Shown piece after piece: positions 34,680-44,838 of a stretch of DNA of 64,000 nt. Numbering within the stretch: the first letter of the stretch is position 1; each line of letters starts with the position of its first letter. This stretch comes from Pedobacter sp. Leaf170 (GTDB lineage Bacteria > Bacteroidota > Bacteroidia > Sphingobacteriales > Sphingobacteriaceae), in the NCBI RefSeq assembly GCF_920984665.1, contig NZ_CAKLBP010000001.1, positions 958,858 to 1,022,857 of the forward strand, in the 5' to 3' direction. The translations under genes and the position numbers were made by a program. The notes under the pieces were generated by a model. That model saw only the letters and a list, made by a program, of their open reading frames with translations, was not told the DNA's origin and ran no database searches.

Positions 34680-35780
34680 ATGAGCTACCTTTTAAAAGAT
34701 TTATATTCTCCTAATTTCTACGAAAAGTTATCAAATGTTTTAAGCAAAACATTGCCTGGTTTTGATAAAAATAAGTTTATAAAAGCAATCTATAGTCCGG
34801 ATTTTGAATCGAAAGAATTAAAGGAACGGATGAAGCATACAACAAAGGTTTTGCATCATTTTATGCCGGAAAGATTTGCCGAAAGCAGATTATTTTTAGA
34901 AGCCATCATTAAACAGTTGAGAATGGAAGGCATTGGAGAAGATTCATTAACTTATATGTTTTTGCCTGATTACATTGAAAGCTATGGTTTGGAAGATTTT
35001 GAAAATGCAGTGAAAGCTCTGGAATTTACCACCCAATTTACAAGTTGCGAATTTGCCGTTCGTCCGTTTATTTTGAAATATGGGGATGCGATGCTTGATG
35101 AAATGCTAAGATGGTCTGAACACGATAACCATAAGGTTAGGCGATTGGCAAGCGAAGGCAGCAGACCGCGTTTACCCTGGGCGATGGGTATTCCGTTCTT
35201 AAAAAAAGATGTTTCAAAAGTATTGCCCATCCTCGAAAATCTTAAAGCTGATGCTTCAGAATACGTTCGCCGAAGTGTTGCAAATAACCTGAACGACATT
35301 GCAAAAGATAATCCTGATGTTGTTTTAGAAGTTGCCAAAAGATGGACTGGTTTGAGTAAAGAAACTGATGCCATTATAAAACATGGTTGCCGTACATTGT
35401 TAAAACAAGGACATACCGAAATTTTAAAACATTATGGTTTGAGCGATAAGGGCATAAATCTTTCAGATTTTAAAGTGCTAACGCCGGTGGTAAATATTGG
35501 TGGTAATTTGGAATTTACTTTTAACATCGCTAATGCAAACAAAACTCCACAAAAAATAAGATTGGAATACGGCGTTTATTATATGAAACAAAATGGGCAA
35601 CTCAGCAAAAAAGTTTTTAAAATTTCTGAACGCGAATATTTGCCTGGAACAAGTTTAATGGTAAACAGGAAACAAAAATTTGTATTAATTACCACCAGGA
35701 AATTTTATCCAGGCAAACATCAAATTTCCATTATTATTAATGGTGTAGAGAAAGAAGTTTCCACTTTCGAACTGGCTTAA
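34680..35780 (+). CDS. DNA alkylation repair glycosylase, AlkD/AlkC-like HEAT repeat
   Basis: From ATG 34680 this is a 366-residue protein. The helical HEAT-like part (residues 1-260) contains HDNHKVRRLASEGSRPRLPW and DASEYVRRSVANNLNDIAKD, characteristic of the AlkC/AlkD group. A C-terminal beta-sandwich of about 100 residues (VVNIGGNLEFTFNI; PGKHQISIIING) is also found in AlkC-type members. It would excise alkylated purines from DNA. The open frame begins seven codons earlier, but the internal ATG gives the family-like start MSYLLKDLYSP. Confidence 0.88.
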   Translation: MSYLLKDLYSPNFYEKLSNVLSKTLPGFDKNKFIKAIYSPDFESKELKERMKHTTKVLHHFMPERFAESRLFLEAIIKQLRMEGIGEDSLTYMFLPDYIESYGLEDFENAVKALEFTTQFTSCEFAVRPFILKYGDAMLDEMLRWSEHDNHKVRRLASEGSRPRLPWAMGIPFLKKDVSKVLPILENLKADASEYVRRSVANNLNDIAKDNPDVVLEVAKRWTGLSKETDAIIKHGCRTLLKQGHTEILKHYGLSDKGINLSDFKVLTPVVNIGGNLEFTFNIANANKTPQKIRLEYGVYYMKQNGQLSKKVFKISEREYLPGTSLMVNRKQKFVLITTRKFYPGKHQISIIINGVEKEVSTFELA

Positions 35781-35783
35781 TGC

Positions 35784-36239
35784 TTAACTAAATTGTTCCA
35801 TAACTTCATCAAGAAATGGAATTTGCCTTTCATTAATTTTTAATTTTGCCTCCGCGTAGCTAAACCATTCTCCTTTATCTATTTCGGGTATCTGTTGCTT
35901 TTTTCCGCTTCGCGGAGGCCATTCCATTTCAAAAGTATTACTTATAATGTTTGAAGAATCAAAATCAGATTGAATTGCCCAACAAGAAACCTTCTTCCCA
36001 CCTTTTTGCGTTATCTGTTTTAATGGTGTAAAATGACCTTTCAATTTGATGGATGTTTCTTCTTCAAATTCGCGTATTGCAGCACTGAGCATTTCTTCAT
36101 CTTCCTGCAATTCGCCCTTGGGTATGGTCCACACGCCTAAATCTTTTTTAGAGAAGAATGGTCCGCCAGGATGTACCAGAAAAAATTCTAACGTTTTTCC
36201 AATCATCCTGAAAGCTAATATGCCTGCGCTTTGTTTCAA
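35784..36239 (-). CDS. Nudix hydrolase
   Basis: This 151-residue protein has a complete Nudix box, from GELQEDEEMLSAAIREFEEE to TSI (about residues 46-68), with the REFEEE metal-binding glutamates. N-terminal SAGILAFRMIGKTLEFFLVH and KDLGVWTIPKG fit the NTP pyrophosphohydrolase type often involved in damaged-nucleotide or Ap4A clean-up. It is convergent with the DNA repair gene, 3 bp between stops. Confidence 0.92.
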   Translation of the reverse strand: MKQSAGILAFRMIGKTLEFFLVHPGGPFFSKKDLGVWTIPKGELQEDEEMLSAAIREFEEETSIKLKGHFTPLKQITQKGGKKVSCWAIQSDFDSSNIISNTFEMEWPPRSGKKQQIPEIDKGEWFSYAEAKLKINERQIPFLDEVMEQFS

Positions 36240-36255
36240 AACTAAAATTCTAAAT

Positions 36256-36292
36256 TAAACAAAAAAGCAACCTGGTTTTTTCAGATTGCTTT
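36256..36292 (-). terminator. terminator after the small protein gene
   Basis: On the minus strand AGCAATCTG and CAGGTTGCT pair around an A-rich loop and are followed by TTTTTTG. The hairpin lies about 20 bp past the stop codon of the 63-residue protein gene. Confidence 0.7.
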
Positions 36293-36314
36293 CAAGCTTC
36301 AAATCGTTTAACGA

Positions 36315-36506
36315 TTAAAGTAATCCGTATATTCCGTGAGCATAAGTACGTAATGACTCTGAAACCGTTTTCATTTTTTCTGGAGACGGTCCTTTTACCT
36401 TATATGCCTCTGGATGCATTTCTTGTTGATTTTGATTGTTTTGTTCTACTACACTTGTACGTGTTAATGTGTCGTTCTTAATCTCGTCTATATTTAAAGG
36501 GGCCAT
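36315..36506 (-). CDS. small hypothetical protein
   Basis: The 63-residue frame (MAPLNIDEIKNDTLTRTSVV; SPEKMKTVSESLRTYAHGIY) is hydrophilic, with no signal or membrane segment. It is followed by a good terminator on the same strand and separated from neighbours by about 75-100 bp, which supports a real gene. I do not recognise the family. Confidence 0.6.
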   Translation of the reverse strand: MAPLNIDEIKNDTLTRTSVVEQNNQNQQEMHPEAYKVKGPSPEKMKTVSESLRTYAHGIYGLL

Positions 36507-36606
36507 GGGATGTAATATGTTTTACAGGAAGAACACCCCTTAAATCCTTTTTGTTTTGTGTTCAAACAAATAAAAAGCAAACTGACTATAAATCAACAAA
36601 TCAAAA

Positions 36607-38685
36607 TTATTTCTCCAGACTTGAAATCCAATTTTCGGTTTGCGAAGTAATAACTGGTGTAGCCGAAGCCACGATTTTTAAAATGCCACCACCATTTATT
36701 TCATCTTGTGTGATGTAATTCTTAGTAATTTTTTTTCCGTTGAGATAAACCTCTTTGATGTATTTATTTTTAAGGCTAAAATGCTCTACCTCTACTTTGA
36801 AAGTTTTATTAGCCTTTACTTTATAAGTTACAGATTTAAACAGCGGAACATTTAAATAATAGACTGGCCAGCCCACACAAGGCGGCGAAAAACCACTTGC
36901 TGTAAACACGTACCAGGCAGACATTGCGCCAGCGTCGTCATCCATTGTACGTACGTAAGCTTGTGGTTTATTCTGATAGATTTTACCAATAAATGAACCA
37001 ATGCCTCTGCTGTTATCGTTAAAATAATTTTGAATTACCGTATCAGCGGCTAGCTGGTGCATCCAATCCTGCGATTTATAACCCGCTTTAGTCACGTTAT
37101 ACATTAATGGTGCTTGCAAATCAGGTTCATTGGCATGGTTGTACAAATCGCGTTCAAAGAATTGATCTAAGTTTTTTAAGTAATTTTCTTCACCGCCATC
37201 CAGTTCAATCAAACCCTTAAAATCGTATGGTACAAACCATCGGTATTGCCAGATTGTACCTTGATACAAGCCTCTGGCCTGCATTCTATCCACATCGTTT
37301 TTTGTTAAATCTTTAAAATCCTTATTCCAGTACGTTTTATACTCTAATGCTTTATTTAGATAATGCTGCGCTTTTTCTTTATTATTCTGGATTTTAAAAA
37401 TTTCAGAAAGCGCCCAATTGTCGTAACTTGATTCTAATGCTTTATCAGGAGATTTATAATCTAAACCATCTACTTCTTTAATCAAAGAATCGCTAATGCT
37501 TTTAAAATCAACTTTGTAACCCTTGCGATAAGCATCCAGTAAAACCACGATAGCGTGTTCGGTCCTAACAGTATTTGAAGGCTCTGTTTGGCCTGCATAA
37601 TCCTTCTTTCCCGAATTATATAAATCGGCAATTGAGGTTACAATTCCCTGATAACGTTCTGGTGTGATTATAGAAAGTAAAGGCAATTGCGTACGGTAAT
37701 TGTCCCAAATGGCCCAACCATTATACCTGGTTGCTGTGTCTTTCTTTAATTCGCCTTTGGTGTTTCGATATTGTCCATCAGTTTCAGAAATTACATAAGG
37801 CGATTGCATGGTACGATACAACAAAGAGTAAAAAAGCTTTGCATTTTCGAGGTTTCCCTCAACTGCTATCTTACTCAAATTAGTATTCCAATCCTTACTG
37901 CTCTGTGTTTTCATCATCTCAAAAGAGCCTTTATTAATGGATTGCTTTGCAGCTTCTACACTTACAGAAGAAAAGGCAATGTTAATTCCTGCAGTTGTAG
38001 AAGCATTATTTAACATGGCAATTAATTTATGGTTGCCTTGTTCTTGCCATTTTGCATTTTCATTAAGCTCCAAATAGTAATACAATCGATATTTACCAAC
38101 GTTACAAGTGGTTTTTGAAACTAGTGTTCCGCTAACCACATTAGCTTTAACGTCATGCTCTTCAGAAACAAAAGCGCCGTTAAAAGCATAAGCCAAATCA
38201 AGGTAAAATCCTTTTTCTCCCGTTGGAAATTGATAAGCATGTTTGCCGGCATTTCCTAAAACCGTGAATTCTGCTTGTATTTTATTTTCAAATTCTACTG
38301 CATAATAGCCTGGTGAAGCTTTTTCTGCCGATTTTAACAAAACTGATTTCATGGGCTCTGTACCCAAAAATGGTTTGATAAAAATATTCCCACCCGATCC
38401 CTGGCAACCCACACCTTCAAAACGATTGTGAGTGAAACCTTCAAATTTTTTGGCTAAATATTCATAACCGGGATGGGTTTTGGGATAGGTTTGCGGACAA
38501 ATACTGAGCATGCTAAATGGGTATGAGGCAGCCGGCGACATTTGACCATGATCGCCAGAAGAACCTAAAAACACGTTAACTAAATCTACCGGGCGATTGG
38601 TAGAAACTGAAAAACTAGCTGATTTGCTTTGAGCTAAAACGTTTAAGTAGATTAGAAAGCAAATGGAGGTTAAAATTCTTCTCAT
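36607..38685 (-). CDS. GH92 family alpha-mannosidase, secreted
   Basis: This 692-residue protein has a signal peptide (MRRILTSICFLIYLNVLAQS). GH92 hallmarks are VDLVNVFLGSSGDHGQMSPA near the start, HPGYEYLAKKFEGFTHNRFE, and the C-terminal DDDAGAMSAWYVFTASGFSP with the Asp cluster that positions the water and calcium. GH92 enzymes are calcium-dependent exo-alpha-mannosidases, mostly alpha-1,2/1,3, acting on N-glycan or yeast mannan. Here it is a single gene without a SusCD pair, so no full glycan locus is present. Length is near the family norm of 700-780. Confidence 0.9.
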   Translation of the reverse strand: MRRILTSICFLIYLNVLAQSKSASFSVSTNRPVDLVNVFLGSSGDHGQMSPAASYPFSMLSICPQTYPKTHPGYEYLAKKFEGFTHNRFEGVGCQGSGGNIFIKPFLGTEPMKSVLLKSAEKASPGYYAVEFENKIQAEFTVLGNAGKHAYQFPTGEKGFYLDLAYAFNGAFVSEEHDVKANVVSGTLVSKTTCNVGKYRLYYYLELNENAKWQEQGNHKLIAMLNNASTTAGINIAFSSVSVEAAKQSINKGSFEMMKTQSSKDWNTNLSKIAVEGNLENAKLFYSLLYRTMQSPYVISETDGQYRNTKGELKKDTATRYNGWAIWDNYRTQLPLLSIITPERYQGIVTSIADLYNSGKKDYAGQTEPSNTVRTEHAIVVLLDAYRKGYKVDFKSISDSLIKEVDGLDYKSPDKALESSYDNWALSEIFKIQNNKEKAQHYLNKALEYKTYWNKDFKDLTKNDVDRMQARGLYQGTIWQYRWFVPYDFKGLIELDGGEENYLKNLDQFFERDLYNHANEPDLQAPLMYNVTKAGYKSQDWMHQLAADTVIQNYFNDNSRGIGSFIGKIYQNKPQAYVRTMDDDAGAMSAWYVFTASGFSPPCVGWPVYYLNVPLFKSVTYKVKANKTFKVEVEHFSLKNKYIKEVYLNGKKITKNYITQDEINGGGILKIVASATPVITSQTENWISSLEK

Positions 38686-38787
38686 GTGTTATCAATAATT
38701 TTTTGGAGGATTTGTGCCAGCTAAATTATAGATTTTAAGGTTAATCCTCTATTATATTTTATCCTCTTTAAGCGATTAAAAAACCAA

Positions 38788-38820
38788 AAAAAAAGCCATT
38801 CTGAATAAACAGAATGGCCT
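38788..38820 (-). terminator. terminator after the DUF2911 gene
   Basis: A perfect 9-bp stem GCCATTCTG / CAGAATGGC (38795-38803 and 38810-38818) with a 6-base loop. On the minus strand it is followed by a T-run, 23 bp past the DUF2911 stop codon. Confidence 0.88.
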
Positions 38821-38840
38821 AAATATTTTAAATACTAAAT

Positions 38841-39359
38841 TTATTTAATGGATACCGGCACAGATATTTTATCCCACTCCATAGTAAAACCACCTTTATT
38901 AACTTTGTAAACCAATGTTTCTTGTGTAGCTTTTAATGCTTTAACTTTAACATCAACACGTAAAGCATCTTTAGCTTCTTCGTATTTGTAAGCACCCCAT
39001 TGCTTTGGTTCTTTATTAAAAATTGCTGTCCATGTACCACTTTCTCTTGGAATTAAAAAGAAACTGTACTTTCCTGCTGGTAAAGCTTTACCTTGTACGG
39101 TGATGTTTTTATCGGTTTCGAAAGTAGTTGCATCATTTGCTCCTGCACGCCAAACAACGTCGTATTTCTCTAAGCCGCCCCAAATTTTACGACCTTTTAC
39201 TGATGGGCTACTGTAAGCAATCGTAATAGTTGCATCTTTAATTTTTCCCGTAGCTGTTGCCGCCGGACTTGCTGGTTTTTTAGCATCCTGAGCCATAGCA
39301 CTCGCCGAGATGGTAATTGCTGCAAAAAGCAGCGCAATAGATTTAATTGTGGTTTTCAT
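38841..39359 (-). CDS. secreted DUF2911 protein
   Basis: This 172-residue protein has a signal peptide ([20 protein letters not shown], cut near AMAQD). Conserved DUF2911 elements follow: [40 protein letters not shown] and [20 protein letters not shown]. The family is common in Bacteroidota and its function is unknown. It is a single gene with its own terminator. Confidence 0.92.
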   Translation of the reverse strand: MKTTIKSIALLFAAITISASAMAQDAKKPASPAATATGKIKDATITIAYSSPSVKGRKIWGGLEKYDVVWRAGANDATTFETDKNITVQGKALPAGKYSFFLIPRESGTWTAIFNKEPKQWGAYKYEEAKDALRVDVKVKALKATQETLVYKVNKGGFTMEWDKISVPVSIK

Positions 39360-39394
39360 AGTAATATAATTATCTGTTTTTGTTGTTTTGTATT

Positions 39395-41086
39395 TTACGA
39401 ATTTAATGCTTTAGGTCGATAAAATAATAATCCTAAAGTCGAAAATGCAATTACCGCCGCCGCTCCAATTACATTTAACCATAAAAAGGAAACGACATCG
39501 AATTCATAAACGGCAATAACAGCGATTTCTGATAATATGGCTGAAATAAAAACCAGTTTACCATCAATCTTTTTAAAATAGAAAGCGACCAGAAAAATTC
39601 CCAAAATCGGACCATAAAACAGTGAGCCTAAAACATTCACGGCTTCGATTAACGAACCCATTTGCGTAGCAAACATGGCGACAGCGATTGAGAAAATACC
39701 CCAACCAAGCGTATGTAACCGGCTATATTTTAGTTCTGTTGCATCATCAATTTGCCTTTTACTAAAAATTAAGTGTACATCTTTTAAAGAACAAGCCGCA
39801 AGAGAATTTAATGCAGCAGAAATGGAGCCCCAGCTCGCCAGAAAGATTACGGCAAAAAGTAATCCAACCATCCCAACGGGAAGTGTATTCCTTACAAAAT
39901 AGAGAAAGATATAATTCGTGTCCGTTTTTTCAGCATTGAAATTTGAACTGTTAATAGCGGTTTCTACCCTGCTGTGTAAATCCTTTACTTGGTTTTGCGT
40001 AGCCTTAAAACCTGCAATTGTATTGCTTAGTTCGGGAGCTTCTTTATCCTTTTGAGCTAAAATTGCTGCAGATTGAGCATTAAATTTAGCTTGTAATAAT
40101 TGATGTTCCTTTTCAAAAGCCAGAGCCTGCTGAGGTTGTTTATCTTTCAAAAACTGATAAGAACGCTCATTAAAATAAATTGGCGCTGGTTTTAAAGAGA
40201 AAAATGCAAAAAGTAAAGCACCAATTAACAGAATTGCGAATTGCATGGGGATTTTGACTAAGCCATTTAAAAGCAAACCCATTTTAGCATTTGTATTATC
40301 TTTTGCAGTTATGTATCGGCCTACCTGACTTTGGTCTGTACCGAAATAGGAAAGTGCCAGAAAAAAACCACCGATTAAGCCACTCCAAATGTTGTATTTG
40401 TCTTTCCAATCAAAATCAGTAGTAATTACATTAAGCTTTCCGGATTTACCTGCAAGGTATAATGCATCACTAAAACCAATACCGTTTGGCATGTTTTGCA
40501 CCAACAAATACCCTGCGAAGGTCATTGTTCCCAAAATAATTAAGAATTGTAGCTTTTGAGTATGCGCAATGGCTTTTGCGCCACCAACATAAGTATAAAT
40601 TAAAAGTATTCCGCCGGTTAAAATATTGGTTAAATAAATATTCCAGTTTAAAACGCTTGATAAAATTATACTTGGTGCATAAATGCTGATTCCGGTAGAT
40701 AAACCTCTCGAAAAAAGAAATAATAAAGAGGTTAACACCCTCGTTTTCTTATCAAATCGATTTTCTAAATATTCGTAAGCCGTGTATACATTTAATCGCT
40801 GAAAAATTGGAATAAAGGTGATGCAGATTACAATCATCGCCAATGGCAAACCAAAATAATACTGTACGAAACGCATACCATCGGTATAAGCTTGACCCGG
40901 CGCTGATAAAAAAGTTATCGCACTCGCTTGTGTAGCCATAATGCCAAGCAACACAATATACCAGGGCATTTTGTTATCGGCCTTTAGGTATGATTCGTTG
41001 CTTTTTTGCCCACGGCCGATAAAAATGCCGTAAACCACAACAGCCAGCAAGGTAATGATGAGTACAATCCAATCTATATTACTCAT
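39395..41086 (-). CDS. sodium:solute symporter (SSS family)
   Basis: From ATG 41086 this is a 563-residue protein with about 13-14 membrane helices. SSS motifs include [60 protein letters not shown] and [17 protein letters not shown] 100-residue soluble insertion with coiled-coil character (about residues 310-400; [20 protein letters not shown]) is unusual and sits between helices. The open frame begins 27 codons earlier with a hydrophobic stretch that might be an extra helix. The substrate could be a sugar, sialic acid or similar. Confidence 0.88.
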   Translation of the reverse strand: MSNIDWIVLIITLLAVVVYGIFIGRGQKSNESYLKADNKMPWYIVLLGIMATQASAITFLSAPGQAYTDGMRFVQYYFGLPLAMIVICITFIPIFQRLNVYTAYEYLENRFDKKTRVLTSLLFLFSRGLSTGISIYAPSIILSSVLNWNIYLTNILTGGILLIYTYVGGAKAIAHTQKLQFLIILGTMTFAGYLLVQNMPNGIGFSDALYLAGKSGKLNVITTDFDWKDKYNIWSGLIGGFFLALSYFGTDQSQVGRYITAKDNTNAKMGLLLNGLVKIPMQFAILLIGALLFAFFSLKPAPIYFNERSYQFLKDKQPQQALAFEKEHQLLQAKFNAQSAAILAQKDKEAPELSNTIAGFKATQNQVKDLHSRVETAINSSNFNAEKTDTNYIFLYFVRNTLPVGMVGLLFAVIFLASWGSISAALNSLAACSLKDVHLIFSKRQIDDATELKYSRLHTLGWGIFSIAVAMFATQMGSLIEAVNVLGSLFYGPILGIFLVAFYFKKIDGKLVFISAILSEIAVIAVYEFDVVSFLWLNVIGAAAVIAFSTLGLLFYRPKALNS

Positions 41087-41193
41087 GCCCAAAATTTTGT
41101 AAACAAATAATAAAATACTAGCTGAAACACCAGGGCTAGCGCCAAGAGAATATACCAGGTTCTCCAACTTTTAAAATTATTTTTCATCCTCAA

Positions 41194-41631
41194 TTAGGGT
41201 TTATTAAGAATTATACTAAAATCATCATTCATGAATGCCGAAATTGTGGTGATTTTGGTTTTTCCAATCTTATCTAAAACAAGTAAATCTGCATCACCGG
41301 TTAATAAAAAATCTGCATTGCCATCAACAGCTAAAGAAAGCAAGAAATTATCCTTTTCATCTCTACAAAAATGTACATCAGAACTAACATTTACGTATTC
41401 TGCATATTCATCCAATGTTTCTAGCAAATTTTCTAAATCATCTTGTTGAAAATATCTGCGAAGTTTCGGTCGGCGAATTACTTCTAAAAATTCACTCAAT
41501 AATTCTTCACTGAAAAGTATAGTTGCTTTTTCTGAAAAGATGATTTCATCGAGCTTAGAAAAGTCTTTTGAAATTAAAAAGCTAATCCAAAGATTAGTAT
41601 CAATTATGATTCTACTTTTCTGACTTTGCAT
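41194..41631 (-). CDS. PIN-domain toxin of a toxin-antitoxin pair
   Basis: This 145-residue protein has PIN acidic residues: the first Asp in RIIIDTNLWISFLISKDF, Glu in FSEELLSEFLEVIRRP, and Asp residues in CRDEKDNFLLSLAVDGNADF and LLTGDADLL. This is the COG1569-type PIN family, predicted to cut RNA. Its gene overlaps the upstream small gene by 20 bp, as expected of an antitoxin-toxin operon. Confidence 0.88.
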   Translation of the reverse strand: MQSQKSRIIIDTNLWISFLISKDFSKLDEIIFSEKATILFSEELLSEFLEVIRRPKLRRYFQQDDLENLLETLDEYAEYVNVSSDVHFCRDEKDNFLLSLAVDGNADFLLTGDADLLVLDKIGKTKITTISAFMNDDFSIILNKP

Positions 41632-41833
41632 AACGTTTAGCTCTCACCATTTCTACCTCATTATTTATTTCATCAATGTTTGGGATAGAACTGGATTTAG
41701 ACCTAATTTTTTTTAGTACGCTAGCAAAACCATTATTCGAGGTTTTTTGAATAGCGATAAGATTTAGATCTGCCAAATCTTTCAAAAGCTTAGTTGCTTT
41801 AGGATTTAATATATCGATTCTCATGCTATTCAT
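41612..41833 (-). CDS. antitoxin partner of the PIN toxin
   Basis: This 73-residue protein from ATG 41833 begins MNSMRIDILNPKATKLLKDL and continues ADLNLIAIQ. This is the start typical of small antitoxins paired with COG1569 PIN toxins in Bacteroidota. The C-terminus is charged (EINNEVEMVRAKRYAKSEK) and would wrap the toxin. The open frame extends 30 codons upstream into the PIG-L gene, but that part is hydrophobic and not family-like. Confidence 0.75.
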   Translation of the reverse strand: MNSMRIDILNPKATKLLKDLADLNLIAIQKTSNNGFASVLKKIRSKSSSIPNIDEINNEVEMVRAKRYAKSEK

Positions 41834-41873
41834 ATTCTCAAATTTAAAGAAAAGAATTAAAATAATAAAACCT

Positions 41874-44342
41874 TTACTTCCCTGCTGATATAAAGTTAAA
41901 GAACAACCTTGCGGCCCCAACATTCCCTGCCGGCAACTGCCTAAAGAATGCTAAAGGTGTGTAAATGAAGTTTCCTTTGCCAAATTGTGCATAAAGTGTA
42001 GAGCCTTTTAAAGGTTCTTCGCCGGTATCATTCATTTCAAAAAGCGGTTCATATTTTACATCCCATTGGTCGGGAAAATAAGCGCCACGCTCCTGTACCC
42101 AACCATTAAAATCATCAGCCGTAATTTTGTTAGGGTAATTTAAAAGCTTGTGTTTTGGATTTAGAAACTTAACCGCAGCGTTTTCTTCAGTAACACGTTT
42201 GCCGCTGATATTGAAAGGATAAACGCCAAAATTTTGCAAAGCCATATCTTGCGTGGTGTTGTATTGCATTACAATTGTACCCCCATTTTCAATGTAGCTT
42301 TTTAGTGCAACTTGCCAGTTTTTAATCCTTTTTTCTGTGTTGATAACCCTAACGCCAGTAACAACAGCATCATAACTGGCCAATTTTACAGCATTTAAAA
42401 TATCTGCTTCGTTTAAAACATCAACTTGTAAACCAGCCTGGCGTAAAAATTCAGGTATCAAATCGCCAGCGCCTTGTATGTAGCCTACTTTTTTAGCCAA
42501 TACCTTAACATCATCTTTCAACAGCCAGGTTGTAGCCGGTACAAAGTATTGCAAAGATGGCAAATGCGGATATTGAATAAGCACCTGACCTTTGGCAAAT
42601 TCATTTGTTTCTGAAGAAAAAACAGCTTCGAGCTTATTCTGACTAGTTTTAATCTTTGCCAAATCTTCTGCAGGAATTAAAAAATCTTTAATGGTAACCG
42701 TGTTTTCTGCCAGGTTTACACCTGTAAAAGTTTTTACGATGGTGTTTCCAATTTTGAAACTAACCTTCCCGTAATTAATATTTTTATTGGCTTTTAATTT
42801 TAAGGTAATCGCTAAGCCTTCTTTATCCTTTGCAAAATAGACCGGTTCGGTAAAGGCTAAATCTAAAGCCGAAACAATCCGCAATTGCTCTACAACATCT
42901 CCTTTAACCGGGTCTAACTTTTTAAAAGATAGCGGCAGCTTTACCGCAAATTTATCAGTGCCTATTTTTAATACAACACTTACATTAAGCGCTGCTTCAT
43001 TTTCTGCTAAACCAATTAAAGTATCATTTGCAACGCTAAAGGTTGCTGCATTTTTTGCCGCCTTTTCTAACCAATAGGGTTCAGTTATTTTTGCATCTGC
43101 AGGTATTTGTATTTTACGTTCGATGGTGACTAACGAATCGCCAGAGATTCTTCGGTTTAAATTATCGGTTTGATTTATCCAGTTTACCTGCTCCAAAATA
43201 ACCGGACTGGCTGACCTTGAAATCACATTTAATTTAAAATTGTAACTATTTCCGGCAATAGCCTCAGGTTGGTTGGTCACTACCTCGCCCATAAAACCCG
43301 TACAACTTAAAATAATCTTATCAATTGCCTTAAGTTTATCTTTTCTTAAATCTGCATCTTGCAGTTCTACAATCCTTTTACGCAGCATTAACAAGCCGTG
43401 TAAACTTTTATCAGGATGATTGTAATCAAAAGAAAGTAAAAGCACATCAATCAAATCATCTACATCATCAACCCCTTTTTCAGACCAGTTCAAAGGGATT
43501 TTATCAAACAATGTAGCTTTTGCTGGTTCACCTAAAACATGGCTAAAATATTCAGTTCTAACACCAGCAACAGATTGTGTACCGGCGCCCTGGCTTTTAT
43601 GCAAACTTCTGCTTAAACCTGCAAGTTCGCCGTAGCCCATACCCAACTGCGCATCATATTGCCCAACATCAGCTTTCAATTGGTTTTCAGATGTTGTGTT
43701 TACACCACCAAACCTAAATGTATTCCACAATAATCTTTTCGGCTGCCAAACGTTTACATATTTTAACTGACCAGGGAATGCATTTTTATCTCCCGCCAGT
43801 TTAAATGCCTTTTCGGCTACAACCGCCGATGCAGCATGTTGCCCATGCCCTGCCGCCGCCGTTGGAGGGAAACGGCAAATAATCACATCCGGACGAAATT
43901 TTCTGATTACCCAAACTACATCTGCTGTAATGCTGTCGGCATCCCATTGCTTAAAGGTATCATCCGTATTTTTTGAGAAACCAAAATCAATAGCTCTGGT
44001 AAAAAATTGTTGCGCACCATCAAGCCTTCTGGCCTCTAAAAGTTCATGCGTTCTAATTAGGCCCAAGGCTGCACCCTGTTCTGTACCAAGCAAATTTTGC
44101 CCACCATCACCTCTGGTTAACGATAAATAACCTGTTTCTACATTTTGCTCATTAATTAGCCAGGAAAGTAAGCCTGTATTTTCATCATCTGGGTGCGCTG
44201 CTAAATAAAGCACTTTAGGCATTCGTTTAAGCGTTTTTAAATCCCTGTAAATTTCAGCAGATTTAGCCGGGCGAACTTGTTGAGCCGAACATATAGCGGA
44301 AAAGAAACCCAACCCGAGTACGGCAATTATAACTTTAAACAT
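41874..44342 (-). CDS. secreted PIG-L family deacetylase
   Basis: From ATG 44342 this is an 822-residue protein with signal MFKVIIAVLGLGFFSAICSA. The N-terminal PIG-L domain (about 40-290) has zinc motif AAHPDDENTGLL, TRGDGGQNLLGTEQG and the third ligand region AAAGHGQHAASAVVAEKAF. The middle is beta-rich. The C-terminal 250 residues resemble a ThuA/GATase-like fold (YDAVVTGVRVINTEKRIKNW; GGTIVMQYNT). The family deacetylates N-acetylglucosaminyl groups. This large multi-domain form is common in Bacteroidota and is probably periplasmic. The first eight codons of the longer frame were dropped to give a clean signal peptide. Confidence 0.88.
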   Translation of the reverse strand: MFKVIIAVLGLGFFSAICSAQQVRPAKSAEIYRDLKTLKRMPKVLYLAAHPDDENTGLLSWLINEQNVETGYLSLTRGDGGQNLLGTEQGAALGLIRTHELLEARRLDGAQQFFTRAIDFGFSKNTDDTFKQWDADSITADVVWVIRKFRPDVIICRFPPTAAAGHGQHAASAVVAEKAFKLAGDKNAFPGQLKYVNVWQPKRLLWNTFRFGGVNTTSENQLKADVGQYDAQLGMGYGELAGLSRSLHKSQGAGTQSVAGVRTEYFSHVLGEPAKATLFDKIPLNWSEKGVDDVDDLIDVLLLSFDYNHPDKSLHGLLMLRKRIVELQDADLRKDKLKAIDKIILSCTGFMGEVVTNQPEAIAGNSYNFKLNVISRSASPVILEQVNWINQTDNLNRRISGDSLVTIERKIQIPADAKITEPYWLEKAAKNAATFSVANDTLIGLAENEAALNVSVVLKIGTDKFAVKLPLSFKKLDPVKGDVVEQLRIVSALDLAFTEPVYFAKDKEGLAITLKLKANKNINYGKVSFKIGNTIVKTFTGVNLAENTVTIKDFLIPAEDLAKIKTSQNKLEAVFSSETNEFAKGQVLIQYPHLPSLQYFVPATTWLLKDDVKVLAKKVGYIQGAGDLIPEFLRQAGLQVDVLNEADILNAVKLASYDAVVTGVRVINTEKRIKNWQVALKSYIENGGTIVMQYNTTQDMALQNFGVYPFNISGKRVTEENAAVKFLNPKHKLLNYPNKITADDFNGWVQERGAYFPDQWDVKYEPLFEMNDTGEEPLKGSTLYAQFGKGNFIYTPLAFFRQLPAGNVGAARLFFNFISAGK

Positions 44343-44838
44343 AGAATTTGCTTTGTGTTGTTTCAAAGATGCTAAAATGCTTTTTATTTTAATGCGCAGG
44401 TATTGAAAAATTACAAACCGAAATACTTGAGGATTTATTTTTTGGAGCGCAAAGTCTTGTAATCTTTGGGTTGCACCAGTCCCGCTTTTGCTTCAAAGCC
44501 CGAAAAAACGGGCGTTTTACGCGTCAATCGGGGCTAATAACTCAATATTGTGCAAATGGATAGCGTTTAATGCACCGCCATTCGTTTATAATCCCATGCC
44601 TGCTACAGGCAAACGGTAGTAGCGGCACCCTTTTTGTAGCACTAATTAATAATTTATCACAAACGTTAACAAAAAAATATAGCGAATAACGGGACTACAA
44701 ACCGCCAAAGAATTGAAAATTTCATTTTCTAACAAAAATTTAAAGAGCTGAAAAATTGTAAAAATTTATTGTAAATAATTTCGTTCTTTTTAAAATTCAT
44801 TTGCTTTATTAGCCGATTAAATATTTCACACAAAACTT
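44343..44838. other. 496-bp gap with repeat-like segments
   Basis: Divergent gap between the PIG-L and M1 peptidase genes. At 44480-44640 the sequence turns GC-rich and repeat-like: GCCCG / CGGGC hairpin near 44498-44513, TCAATCGGGGCT at about 44525, and CCTGC / GCAGG-type pieces. The 200 bases before 44839 are AT-rich and should hold the peptidase promoter. No gene is seen. Confidence 0.5.
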
